This document shows, piece after piece, positions 34,838 to 46,156 of a DNA stretch of 64,000 nucleotides. Numbering within the stretch: position 1 is the first letter of the stretch; each line of letters opens with the position of its first letter. Location of the stretch: assembly GCA_947095585.1 (NCBI GenBank), contig OX352761.1, forward strand, positions 29,603,777 through 29,667,776, in the 5' to 3' direction. The notes below the pieces were generated by a model that saw only the letters and a list, made by a program, of their open reading frames with translations, was not told the DNA's origin and did no database searches. The position numbers were made by a program, and so were the translations under genes. Source of the stretch: Nephrocerus scutellatus (taxonomy: Eukaryota; Arthropoda; Insecta; Diptera; Pipunculidae).

Positions 34838-37160
34838 GTTCTTCAGGTAGCCCAGTCCATTCGGATGCAAGATGCCTCAGGTGGCACAAATCCGCTCTCT
34901 AGTACTCTCGCAAAATACTGAGGATTTGGATAAAATGGTCCCAAAATTAAGTCTTTTGCAATAGAGGCTGACCGACCGAAATGGCTCCTAGTAAGATATA
35001 AAATGACATTGTCGATTCTTGACAATCCGCAAACGTTTATAAGTTTTTTATTCGACACATAATGCCTATAATTTGAATGTTCACTTCTATAATACTCATA
35101 CACGCTCTAAGGTATTTCCTCTCGACGTGGATGTTCCACCATATTGGACACGCATACGTAAAAATTGGTCATACAAATGCCCGGTAACAAAGGACTTTTA
35201 CCTACCATCTCAGATGGCGTGAATAAAATAGCCTTTCAAGCGCCATTAAAGCAGCTATACTATTTTTCACGGCGGTATTTACATGTTTCATACAAGAAGG
35301 TATCCAAACAAACACCCAAATATGAAAACCATATGGACCAGTTATTTGTAAGTTTTTCCAATTGTGCCGAAGACCGTTATTACCACTCGATTCTAGAGCC
35401 ATGTACGTATAGCATAATGTCGTCAGCATAAGCAAGGGACGCATTCGTATCCTTCAGTACCTTAGAAATAAATATATTAAACAGAATTAGCGCCGTTACT
35501 GCGCCCTGTAGAAGACCGTTAACGATATTGGAAACCTTAACCGCCTGTATTGTGTTATATGTTACAACAAATTTGTTCCCCTATGACATATAATCATTTT
35601 AACTAAATGATGTGGAAACCCTTATCTACATAATTATTTTGAAAATCAACGCGTCGATTCAAACCATATCAAAGGATTCGAGATCCACTAGACAGGCAGC
35701 CCTATTCCTCTTATCATTCAGATGCCAGTTGACATCTGAAATCATTTTGGTCACTGCGTGAACTGCCGAATGGTTTTGTTTGAACCAAATTGGTTCCGCG
35801 CTATGATCTCTTTTTCGTTGCACACGTTCGAAATGGACTTGCTAAAATTCACTTCCAGACTTTTTTGATATAAGGCAAGAGATTTATTCGGCTATAGTTT
35901 GTCGGATCAGAAGGATCTTTACTTTTTTTACTATTGGAAAAACCTTCGATGCTTTCCAACAACTAGGGAATTACTGATTATTGAGAAGTTATTAAAAAAT
36001 ACGCAGTATTTTCGTATGATATCGACCAAAAGGGAATTTAATCGGGAATTGGGAATGATATCTAAACTTGTTGAAGGCTTGTTGTTCAGTTTCCTGAAAA
36101 TAAAGTAACTTTATTCGTCGATAAGTAGTTGTTCGTTTGGTTTTAAGTTAGTTCTTCTGCTTTAATGTCATCTGTAAAACACAAAAAAGCTTCCGAGCAA
36201 TTCTGAAGATTATGAAATTTATGCAATTTCTCGTTCACTATATCTGCAGAACTATTTGGGACGTCTTCTATTTGGTGCACCGCTGCAAAATGTGATCTAA
36301 TGAGATTAAGATTCTCGACATCTTTGCCAACAACAAATAAGTTTTTGACGATTGGTATCGTTCTGCTCTCAATTCCCGCTCGAAAACTGTGATAACCTGA
36401 AGCAATTGGTATCTTCAGTTCCGGTACAGTAATAACATTTCGAAGCTTATAAAGTCGATTTATTTTCGGAAACATGTTTCTTGAGTTGAGTTTCACATTT
36501 CTTAAAAGGGACTTGAGTCTCATTAGATCACTGTTGCACATTACACCAGGGAGCTGCCGTTGTATTCTGTCGATCTGAGTGACCAGAAAACCCTTGTTTT
36601 TGTTGCGAGGTGTTGCGAAGGATTGCGAGGGCAAATAGGAAATCGTCAGCAAAAGAAGCCACTATAAATATTGCCTTGTGGTCGCTATCATATGGCATAC
36701 TGTGCGCTCTTGTTATGTGGACAGTTTCTTTTCGCAGTCGCGCATCTTCAATACACTAATCTAAGTATGTTTTTCCGAAAAAAGGCAACTAGGTGCAACC
36801 GGGCTGTATAATTTTAATTTATAGCAGACCTGATTGTCATTAACAAAGCGCTTAAGGACGCTGTCTTTTACGTTTACAGTTAAATCCAACCAAGCCTGAT
36901 GTTTTGTGTTCAGATCTCCCGCTATGTTCCATGTCATTATGCTTGTTGTTGGTTTTCTTCTGCATTTGGGAAATATTGCTTTTGGTGTGGTATACTAATT
37001 CATATAAACTGCAGATTTCGAAAATGCTACGTGCAACTAGTTGCTGGCGATGTACCTTTAAACAGTTGCAGTGAGTTTTATTCATTATTCCAGAAAATTC
37101 TTCAATCAACTGTGTATTACCATTGATGCAACTGCTATTTATCATAATAGTCCCGTTACA
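34838..37160 (-). mobile_element. Jockey-like non-LTR retrotransposon, decayed but nearly collinear
   Basis: On the minus strand in order: endonuclease end with PYDSDHKAIFIVAS (catalytic SDH kept) at about 36.65-36.75 kb; the endonuclease-RT linker, open for 169 codons at 36652-36143 (NMFPKINRLYKLRN, RSHFAAVHQIED); RT fingers near 35.85-36.1 kb; RT block AVTKMISDVNWHLNDKRNRA at about 35.7 kb; SLAYADDIMLYVHGSR (catalytic DD kept) at about 35.42 kb; thumb PIFTYACPIWWNIHVERKYL at about 35.15 kb; and a tail with FGPFYPNPQYFARVLESGF at 34843-35103. Stops and frameshifts separate the blocks. The clade label is tentative (Jockey or I). It covers far more of its ORF2 than the other relics here. Confidence 0.8.
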
Positions 37161-38374
37161 CCGAAAAAAATCAATAGAATGTTCTTTTCATTGCTCCAAA
37201 AATTTCATATAACATCTGATCCGTGAGAGGTGTTTTTTATCATACATAACTCCTTTTCAGATGCCAACCGGAAAATGTATAATTTTTACTTAAAAATGAA
37301 TATTTGAATATACAAGCGCTAGTGGCAACAGACTGCGAAGTCTTCACATTTTTTCCTACTTTGCTTTCGAGTAATTAATTATTCAATAGCCCGGTTAATG
37401 GCCAGCAAATAAATGAAAGCCAAAATCCCCATGCATTTCAGAGGAGCATATGACAAAAAAATAATTTCGCGCTCGTTTGCATCAAATTTTCATGCTTGTC
37501 TGCAGTCTTATGCTTGAAGAGTGCTATCCTCTCATTTTTGTACGAAAAATCGTAACATCATAGAGATAACATATATATGTATATACGATAAGGATCCGTC
37601 ATCATCTTTCCTTAACGTCGCACCAAATTGCCTATTTATAACATCCTCATTAGAAATAACTGTAGTTTACGCCAGTGAATGGAAAATAAAAGAACCATCG
37701 TCCTGACAAAAAAAAACGTTTTCATTAAAAATTTAACATAAGTCATTACTCATCACTGTACTACTTCCTTCATGACTTTGCGCTAGAATGCAAGTCATGT
37801 AGTCCTGTGCACTGTCAGGTTTTTTTAAGCGAAAATCACAGACGACGAGACGGCACCGAACTCATCATCATCTTGTTCGCCGTTATAAGCTAACTATACA
37901 ACCAAACCTCAAACACACAGTAAACAGATTCCCACTCCCATCATAATCAAAGTTCCTTGGCATTATCTGTACGTGTGCATGTACATTGTAAACGTTTTTC
38001 GTATTCGTGTGATTTTCAAGAAAATGAATCATCCTAACAACTGAGCGCTCTGTTTGCTGCACAAATCTGTGGATTTGGCTAACAGATTTATCGACATAAA
38101 TGAAAATGAAAAATGTATGTATGCACTTTAAAAAAAATGTTTTAGCATTGAGCTTAAAGGAATCTTCAATTAAAAATGTTCAAGTATTTATATCTGTAAT
38201 TGGATTTTTATTCGTCTGTGATATTTCGGAACTTCTTGTTACCGGATATTCTTTAACTTTTAGCCATTCCTCTCAAATGGTAAAATATTTAGATAACCTA
38301 CATATTTATATTTTAATGCGACAAGTATAAAAAGAATCGAATTATAAACTTTATTCGAGTTAATATGCAAATGA
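37161..38374. other. Unannotated stretch
   Basis: Short frames at 37521-37706 and 38100-38330 (+) have no motif. No RNA gene or known repeat was recognised. Confidence 0.45.
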
Positions 38375-39008
38375 AGTTTTGTCATTTTGGCTCTACAACC
38401 GGGGTACGGTCCTGGTCTTCCCCACATCTTTCCACCAGTCCCGATTTCGAGCCACTGCATCCAATAAGGCATCCCTAAACACTGGGCGTCCAGGTATAGG
38501 CTATCCTTCCAACGTAGGGTTGGCTGGCCTCGCTGTCGTGTCCCATAAATCGTACCGCAAATAACTTTCCAAACAGGATCCTCTTTGCCCATGCGAGCTA
38601 GGTGTCCTGCCGATCGGAGCCTTCCGAGCTTAATTCTATTCACGATGTCGACATCGCGGTAGCGCTCGTAGATCTCATCATTATAGAGCCTCCGTAACCG
38701 GCCTTCCTCATATACAAGGCCAACAAATCTCCGTAATACTTTCCTCTAGAACGCGGCTAAGAGGTCATATCTTTTTTGCTAAACAACCAAGTCTCGGATC
38801 CCTATGTAAGAATTGCTATGAACATTTTTTTTACACCAGCAGCTTGGATGTAATAGATTTGAAGAATCTTGAGAAACTAAAGTAAGCTTTGTTAGCTTTG
38901 AGCAACCGTGCGTATTTCTGGTTATAAGCTGTTATCAGCTGCTACATTTGACTCGAGATAGTTACAGGAATTGTTGGATCTTGTGATCGCAGACGTGGCC
39001 ATCATGTA
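38375..39008 (-). mobile_element. RTE-like relic, 3' part (left of mariner insertion)
   Basis: The minus-strand frame 38643-38260 encodes the C-terminal tail (KLGRLRSAGHLARMGKEDP, GTRQRGQPTLRWKDS). Decayed thumb sequence follows to 38990, where the sequence reads back to the CATGATGGCCACGTCTGCG block. The copy is interrupted at 39007-39008 by a mariner-derived insertion and resumes at 39594. Confidence 0.85.
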
Positions 39009-39591
39009 TAGGGTTTTTCAATAAGAGCACTTCAACTTTTTTTTTGAATAAAACACAAATTGTTCGACTTTTGAACTAACTTTTTTTTTTATTAACGAAC
39101 TTGAACATATACATATGATACATTTAAGTATGAAACTCGATTTCTTTTGCATGACCACCGCGTGCACGTTTTACGAAGTGAGCCTCATCGCTGAAGATGA
39201 TTTTGCGGTGAAAATCTGCATCATTTTCGATTTGCTCTTGAGCCCAATTCACGAATCGGCGTCGCTTCAAATGGTCAAACGGCTTTAGTTGTTGCATCAG
39301 CTTGATCTTATACGGATGTAGGCCAAGATCTTTACTATACGGTCGATTGTCGAACGGGCTGGCTTGTTAAATGGACCGTAAAATGGCCGTAATGCTCTTA
39401 AAGTAGCGGCAACAGAACGATTATTTTGATAAAAAATTTGCACGATTTGCAATCGCTGTTCACATGTGTAGCGTTCCATGATGAAATGTATACTAACGAA
39501 GTTTCCAAATGACAAAAGAAAAATAAAAAATATGGCGTCGTTCGCCGGCTTTATCGGAGAAAAGTTGAAGCGCACCTGTTGAAACACCCTA
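39009..39591 (-). mobile_element. Internally deleted mariner (583 bp) nested in RTE-like copy
   Basis: The ends are inverted repeats of about 32 bp with several mismatches (TAGGGTTTTTCAATAAGAGC on the left, the complement of TAGGGTGTTTCAACAGGTGC on the right), flanked by TA at 39007-39008 and 39592-39593. The minus strand keeps the transposase N-terminus (MERYTCEQRLQIVQIFYQ) at about 39330-39480, then jumps to LGLHPYKIKLMQQLKPFDHL and IIFSDEAHF, and then to the C-terminal RARGGHAKEIEFHT. The second and third catalytic aspartates are deleted, so the copy is non-autonomous. The sequence is related to, but clearly distinct from, the intact transposase at 9.36-10.48 kb. Confidence 0.88.
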
Positions 39592-39593
39592 TA

Positions 39594-40545
39594 CTTTGTT
39601 TTGGTCTTATTTATGTGGAGGTTCAGACTTTGCTCCGCCCGTTCGAACTGGATTAAAGCTACCTGTGCAGCTTTTTGATTTCTACCCACGATGTCAATGT
39701 CGTCTGCGTAAGCCAGTCTCTGAATGGACTTATATAGGATTATTCCTATAGGTATTACATCGGATTCTCGGATTACTTTCTCCAACGCCAGGTTAAGTTT
39801 ACACAGGCCAGTCAATCCATTTATCGGAGCCGGTTATAGATGTTTAATGGGCTTGAAAATGATCCGGATTTTTTTATTTGGCTTATAACATTGTTCATGT
39901 TCAACCTACATTTTCATGTCAGTTTATTTGGGATGCCGCATTATCTTATGACTTTATAAAGAACTACTTGTACTCTGGCAATGATATCATAGGCGGCTTT
40001 AAAGTAAATAAAAAGATGGTTTAGTGAGTTTTGGAACTCTAGATATTATTCCATACCTGCCTAATCTAATCAGTTGTTGATTTGCCTGGTATGAAGCCAC
40101 ACTGATATGGACCAATGACGTCTTTAGCGTATGGGGCTATCCTGTCTTTAAGTATAGAGGAGAAAATCTTATACGCGGTACTAAACAACGTTATTCCACG
40201 TTAATTGCTGCATGTTGTGATATCTCCTTTCGTACGAATGTGACACAGGATTCATCTTCGCCAGTCTTTTGGCATAGCTTCTTCATCCCATACTTGCACT
40301 ATTAGTTCATGAATTGCTTGGTGTATTGCGGGGCCTCCTCATTTAATCAGCTCCGCTTGGATACCATCTGATCCCGATGCCTTATTATTTTTGAGCCGAT
40401 TTATCGGTCTGCTAGCTTCGTCTATGCTTGGTGGGGGCAGCATAGTGTGGTCTTCGGTCATTGGTGTACTTCCTATAATCGCTTTTTATAGCCTCCAATT
40501 CCTCAGTTAGCTAGCCATTTAGCAAGCATTGGTGCAATGTTTGGC
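39594..40545 (-). mobile_element. RTE-like relic, palm to linker (right of mariner insertion)
   Basis: The frame at 39815-39560 reads LEKVIRESDV, RLAYADDIDIVGRNQKAAQ and LHINKTKTKY before entering the mariner. Further right on the minus strand are the RT fingers (ITTCS-type block, KVIIGPYQCGF homologue at about 40.1 kb) and the linker ending at the CTCAGTTAGCTAGCCATTTA block at 40.5 kb. Frames are broken. Confidence 0.85.
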
Positions 40546-41034
40546 GTCAAGAAAGATTTTGTGAAATTTACAAAATTTGATTTGAGTCTTTTGAGTGCTA
40601 GAAGCTGAATTTTGGTAAGCCAATCGGCTTAATAGCTGCCTTTTCATTTGTTATGCTTGTTACTACAAACGAATCCGATACGACTCACTGTCAAGTTGTT
40701 GATCTTCAAAAAAAATCAACTAGTTTTTGATATACCAAATTGTACAATAGAGGATTGAATAATTAGAACATTTATTTATGTCATTGTTTGAAATATTTTC
40801 TTGGTCATGGTTTTTTGCAGCTTTCCCTGACCATGCTCTATTAAATAAAGCATTTGTACTCGCGTCGTTTTAGTTTCGTGATCGTTTTCCGTCTTACTTT
40901 TTTAACGAATCAGGGAGAATTCTGAGAAAATTAATTGAAACCGACTACAAACGTGAGGAAAGTGATATATTGTAAATTGCATTCCTTCGATTCAAGTCAT
41001 TCAGGGAGTTCTACTTTGGAAATAAGTTTATACT
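40546..41034. other. Non-homologous insert between two RTE-like pieces
   Basis: About 490 bp replace roughly 300 bp of RTE-like linker relative to the copy at 60.3-60.5 kb. There is no coding motif. It may be an old insertion with accompanying deletion. Confidence 0.45.
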
Positions 41035-41326
41035 ATAAAGTCATCGAACCAGTCTTTCCGATCTCTAGGATGTATTCAGCAGTATTAATGATAGTATTCC
41101 TAAGGCATATCAATTTCTCTTCTACGCCCGACATCTAAACCACAGCACTTACTCCCCTTGCATAGGGGCGAGCCTTATCACTTGACCGTAGATGTTGCTG
41201 GTATCTTCGTTGCGAAGGGCAGTCGTGTTGACCCAAATCTTATACACGGATGCAGTCTTTCGTTATTATTCCATCCACAGTCGGCGGAGCACTATACCAA
41301 CAAGTTAGTGGGTCAGCTACAGTCAC
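41035..41326 (-). mobile_element. RTE-like linker fragment
   Basis: The plus-strand sequence ATCGAACCAGTC, CTCTTCTACGCCCGACATC and GCGAAGGGCAGTCGTG parallels 60.5-60.78 kb (reverse of WFDDE, VMSGVEEKW and MAALRNEE). It continues the copy at 38.4-40.5 kb. Frames are broken. Confidence 0.75.
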
Positions 41327-42061
41327 AAATACTGCCCGTCTACAATTAAGGATAAGAAAGCTTCGAGACCAGTGCAACAAACGAGAAAAAACTCAGTAAA
41401 TGTACAAGAGCGACGCGTTTTAGGATGGAATCCAGGAACACAAGGGTAGTGGGTGGTAAAATCCAGACGGAGAAAAACCCTCAACAAAGGGATGAAACCG
41501 CCGAAATTTATCCAAAAAGATTTCACATAAAACACGGCTTCAACGCACACCATTTTGTGATTAGCATTTTGGTTTGCATGCATTGATTAGCATACTTTTG
41601 TTCGCTTAGGGTTCATATTTGTAAGTATTCGACATAGTCTCACTCATGGATACCGAAGAGAATTTTTTCTTTGACACATATTGCGAAAAGGCTGCTTTTC
41701 TTACATGGCTTTTTCCGACGCAGGTAAGTCCGCATCCAAATCAAGAATTAAATCCGGTTATTTCTATAAGAAAACTTCAGAAATGAGATTAATATCTTTC
41801 CGCCTCAGCTCCATATGAAAATCAATCCCATCGGCAGTCATACCTGGAATTCGTGATGCACGCACCGAGAAACTGTTATCATAACAAAACAACGCCATTT
41901 CCACTACCAGACTCCATGGAGTAAGACTCCTGGAGGTTTCATTTTGACATTTCTACAAAAATTCGAACGAAATAAAAATAATTAAATTTTAAAGAACATT
42001 GTGGTAATTTTGCACCTAGTTTTATTTATAAAGATAAACAAAAAAGTAATAAAAAAAAAAC
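41327..42061. other. Unannotated stretch
   Basis: There is no clear gene. A 26-codon frame at 41646-41723 (+) ends at a good splice-donor match (CAG|GTAAGT) but has no supporting context, so I do not call it. Confidence 0.4.
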
Positions 42062-42600
42062 GTTTTCAAAATCTTTTGAACTCGTCTGCTTCGGATGATT
42101 TATCGTCATGAATTTGAAATATAGTGAGATTTACTTTTCGGGGTGAACAATGTCGATACCTGTCTTGTGCACAGGACTTGACGATAGATCAGCGCATTTC
42201 ACTTCTCAGATGTAAATTGGCTCAAACTATACGCCCGGCTCGTGGGAGCCGTCGTAGCGGAAGTATGAGTTTGCCATTTTCATAACGTGTTGCTTAAAGA
42301 ATTCCACATGATTTTGCAGATATTTATTGCTGAATCCTGTGAAAAGAAGCAGTGCAAATTTTCTCATCAGAGAAAACTTTAGGAATCCCTTACTTCCCAG
42401 CTCCAATTTCGCATATACTTTTATATTTCTCGTTGTCAGCCCTTGCCATTGCCCTTGTAACCGCCGATAACAACCAGGTCTAGGGAATCTACGTCGCCAG
42501 CTAAATAGTTCTTCTTCAATTTAAGCCAGTTGCGCGATTGTTTGGCAATTTTATTGGTCGCCTCTTTTTCAAGAGTTCGACAGAATTCTCCGTAACGAGG
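42062..42600 (-). pseudogene. DNA ligase I pseudogene fragment (end of adenylation domain to OB fold)
   Basis: On the minus strand, 42582-42439 encodes TLEKEAT followed by [14 protein letters not shown] (nucleotidyltransferase motif V, WLKLKK) and [16 protein letters not shown], closely matching eukaryotic ATP-dependent DNA ligase I. A deletion of about 15 residues plus a frameshift follows, then DNEKYKSICEIGAG at 42440-42399. A gap of about 60 bp at 42397-42337 looks like a retained intron: it has a CAG acceptor, but its donor is damaged (GGAAGTAAGG where GTAAGTAAGG would fit the phase). Then come GFSNKYLQNHVEFFKQH, YFRYDGSHEPG and EVKCADLSSSPVHKTG, and after another frameshift DDKSSEADE. 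The stops and frameshifts make it non-coding. The intron argues for a duplicated genomic segment rather than a retrocopy. Confidence 0.82.
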
Positions 42601-43394
42601 GGCTTTCCACTCAACTACAGCAATTTGGGCATTTACTGAAAGCGTAATTAGCAAATGAAAAAGTGAAATCTGAAATTAATTTAGGATTAAAGCATTGTCG
42701 TCAACTGCTGCTTTAAAGGCCGCTTAGCCCAGTTTATTTGCCACGGTAAAAATGGATAGTGTTTCTGAAGTGGTGGTGTGTTTGTGCACGCCACGGCTAA
42801 AGCTTAAACGAGTGACTGTTTGGCGAGGCCAATTCGCAATTTTTCCAACAACAAACAAATAAAAAAGCTCGCCTCAGAATGACGAGAAGCGATAAACATT
42901 GCTCGAATTGTATCCCCTTTTTTGTTCATGCCCAGATGCCCAGTCATTTTGGAGATTCCTTTGACCTTAAAGAAAAAGCCCTCATATATTTACAACAATA
43001 ACACAAATGTTTATTATTAATTTATTTTGAAATTAGGATAATTAGGATAAATATACGAATCTGGAAACTGTTTCACAGGAAAACTGATGCTGATGAACTT
43101 GATAAGATTAAATCGAATAATTGACTTGACAGCAGACAAATAAATGGTGCCACATTAAGACCGATTATTTTAAAATATAAAAATTTTTGAAAAATTCTGA
43201 TGTTTTTATTGTAATAAAGAGTTTAGACATGGAGGTTATGTATGGGATACAATCCATATAACAGAGAATTTGTTTAATATGTTTTTATATATATTTGTGC
43301 CTTTTAACTCTGGAAGACCTTGACCAATTTGAACCAAACTTGGTGTACATATTACTTACAATCTGGAATTAAATTTTGGTGGTAGGGGTAACAC
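42601..43394. other. Unannotated stretch
   Basis: I could not extend ligase similarity upstream on the minus strand past about 42600. No other motif was recognised. A segment at about 43290-43400 (ACCAATTTGAACCAAACTTG) has the look of a dispersed repeat but is single-copy here. Confidence 0.4.
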
Positions 43395-44150
43395 TTTTTG
43401 TGGGAGGAATGGCGTGGCGGCTGATATCAGTGGCGAATCCATAGTTTTCGGGATCGCCGTGATGAATAGTGCTGGATAGAATGTTGCCTCCGTCGACATT
43501 TTGGCATAGACCCGGCTCAGTTTCATCAACGGAACGTCGAATCTCGTCTTTCAGTTCAGAAATTGTTCTTGGGTTATTGGCAAACCCATTTTATTTCAAA
43601 AAATCTCAAAGAAAGAAATCCAACGACGTCAAATCGCATGATTTTGATGGCCAATTCACATCGCAGCGGTTGCGAGATAGCTCTCCCTTCAAATTTCGTT
43701 TAGCTTCAAATGTTGTTTAACTGAATCTTGTTAGCATGCAAATGCATATTTTTAGTCAAAATTAGCTGTAAATTTCGTAAAAGTCCCAATTGCTGTGAAC
43801 GATGGCGATTCGAGGGAGAAGGATTATTTTCAACACTCTCACTAACTGCTGCAATGTTTTCATTAGACCTAGCTACATGAACATTAAAAGGTCTCTACTG
43901 GGTTTGAACTGATCCAATTGCCTCAAATTTCTCGATTAATCGGACAACTGTACGGCGAGAAGATGCGTTATAGTGACCGAAAAATGGACGATATTTTCGA
44001 ATTGCCTCCACAAAAATCTCACTTTTCAGTAGTAGATTTTCAAAATGGCTATACGTTGGGCGTTCTTGTTATTCTCCATGACTAAACCTCAATGTTCACA
44101 CAGGACAGCTGTCAAATAAAAACGCTGTTTAGCCGACACAAAGAAAATTG
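43395..44150 (-). pseudogene. Decayed Tc1/mariner transposase
   Basis: The minus strand starts with MENNKNAQR and continues to a helix-turn-helix-like LRQLDQFKPS region. After a deletion it reads NWPSKSCDLTSLDFFL, the region of the third catalytic residue, then NGFANNPRTISELKDEIRRS toward the C-terminus at about 43.5 kb. The block with the first two catalytic aspartates is missing, and in-frame stops occur throughout. I could not identify TIRs. It is a different family from the two other mariners in the window. Confidence 0.72.
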
Positions 44151-44224
44151 TGCTAAATTCAAAAGAGGCGGCCTTAAAAGAACACAAGTTTTACCAATTG
44201 TTAGAAATTAAAAAAAAAAATCCT

Positions 44225-45150
44225 TGATCAGATAACTGGGGAACTGGAGGCTCCACCAATGAACGAAGACCGCACTATGCTGCCGCCACCAAGCATAGAC
44301 AATGTTATCAGAGCGATAGATCGGCTCAAAAATAATAAGGCCCCGGTATCCGATGGTATCCCAGCAGAGCTGATTAAAAATGGAGCAGTTCATGAACTAA
44401 TAGTGTAAGTATGGGAGGAAGAAGCGATGCCAGCAGACTGGTGAAGAGGCGTCCTGTGCCCCATACATAAGAAAGGATATATCACAATCTGCAACAATTA
44501 TCGTGGTATAACGTTGTTGAGTAGCACGTACAAAATTTTCTCCTCAATCCTTCAAGACAGGATAGCCCCATACGCAAAAGTCATCATTGATCCATACCAG
44601 TGTGTCTTCATTCCAGGCAAATCAACAACTAATCAGTGCACGGTTGCTTAAAGCCAACAAAGCTTACTATAGCCTGTCAAGGCTCTTGAAATCCAGGAAT
44701 TTACCCAAACATCCAAGCTGCTGGTATACAAGACAATGGTTATACCTGGCACCGAGACTTGGGTGCTTAGCAAAAAGCATTCTGACCTCTTAGCCGCGTT
44801 CGAGAGAAAAGTCTTACGGAGAATTGTTGGCCCCGTATGTGAGGAAGGACGATTCCGGAGACCCTATAATGATGAGATTTACGAGCATTACCGGCGATGT
44901 CGACATCGTGAAGAGAATTAAGCTCGGTAGGCTCCGGTGGGCAGGACACCTAGCTCGCATGAGCGAAATTATCCTGTTGCGGTAGGATTTATGGAACACG
45001 ACAGCGATGGCGGCCAAGCCTGCGCTGAAAGGATGGCGTAGACCAGGACGTCCAGAATTTAGGGATGCCAAACTGGATGACATCGGCTTGAAATCGGGAA
45101 ATCGGTGGACAGATTTTTTGCAGGAGGCCAGGATCGGACATCGGTGCATG
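44225..45150 (+). mobile_element. RTE-like relic, linker/fingers joined to thumb/tail
   Basis: GAACTGGAGGCTCCACCAAT at 44238 starts the linker end (MNEDRTMLPPPSIDNV). RT fingers (CCCCATACATAAGAAAGGAT) run to GKSTTNQ at about 44.63 kb. The sequence then jumps directly to the thumb (ARLLKANKAYYSLSRLLKSR) at 44.64 kb, so the catalytic palm is deleted. The tail at 44736-44921 reads ETWVLSKKHSDLLAAFERK. The 3' end stops before a GAT tail. Confidence 0.85.
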
Positions 45151-45235
45151 CATGCATGGAGAGTAAGTTCTTGGGCTTAAATGCCGGGCGTATAAAAGAA
45201 ATGGATATGCAATTAGTACTACTTACTGCATTTTA

Positions 45236-45450
45236 GGCAGAAGTCGTAACGATCGAAACGACTGGTTCGATGACAAAAGACGAAACGCAAGAAATTCGGA
45301 AGTTCTAACAAGGAGGTCACGGTATGACTCAATATACACCGCAAAGAAAAAATGTTAATATGATCGCCGATCTCAAAGGCATCTTGGAGCAATGCGGGGA
45401 ACATTTTCATGAATTTCTAATTGCCCAGCTAACTGGAGAATTGAGGACTC
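45236..45450 (+). mobile_element. RTE-like linker fragment
   Basis: AACGACTGGTTCGATGAC (NDWFDD) at about 45258 then jumps to AAGGCATCTTGGAGC and CATTTTCATGAATTTCTAAT, parallel to 27.6-27.67 kb. It has the same orientation as the neighbouring relic but lies out of order, so it is a separate or rearranged piece. Confidence 0.65.
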
Positions 45451-46156
45451 AATTAATTAAAAACCCTTTATAATTTTTTTTCTCCTTAAATTATTTCTAT
45501 TAATAAAAAAATAACAAAATTACGCCATTGTCAGCCGAGTACTAAACAATTGTTTTACAACAAGTCCTATCAAATTCTGAATAGTAGAAGTCGAAATTTA
45601 CGGTGGACAATCTGACAAACACGCACGCGTTGAAAATTCCTTTGAGCTGACTATTAGCTTCGCCCTTCTGGCTCACATATAAGATAATAAAGCGGAGCTT
45701 CTTAGCACGCCGTATGGATATTTGTAATTTAGTCTAGTCTAAAGACTGAATTAGCTTAAAAGGATTTTAAATTCATGAATAACTCTTTGTGATACTTTTC
45801 CTCCTAAAACTATATCTATGAGCCAAGTGCTAACAATTAATTTTTAAGCAATTCTCATCAAATTCCTACTCTTTGATATACGAGTGGACAAACTCACAAA
45901 CAAAAAAAAAACAAATAAACACACGCACATCGTTGATCGTAGATATCATTGAAATTTTTTTTATGATGATTTAGTGATGTGTTGAAGGAACCGTAGCTAT
46001 ATTTCGCCAAACAAAAACCACTCTTTAGATGATGATTTTTAAATCATATTTCATCATTCATGTATTATATTATGGGTTTTCTTAGAAACACTAATATTTA
46101 ATAGCTTAAGAACGAATTCATTCGTTATCTTATTTAATATTTCCTATTCTCGTTTA
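45451..46156. other. Unannotated stretch
   Basis: A/T-rich sequence. The segment near 45.48-45.56 kb (ACGCCATTGTCAGCCGAGTA then CTAAACAATTGTTTTACAAC) is similar to 54.03-54.07 kb (ACGCCATCTCAAGCCGAGCA), hinting at a further dispersed repeat that I cannot name. Confidence 0.4.

Noticed and set aside
41646..41723. ATG followed by 26 codons and a strong CAG|GTAAGT donor, possible first exon
   Set aside because: No downstream acceptor or exon with compatible coding sequence was found, and short donor matches are common by chance.
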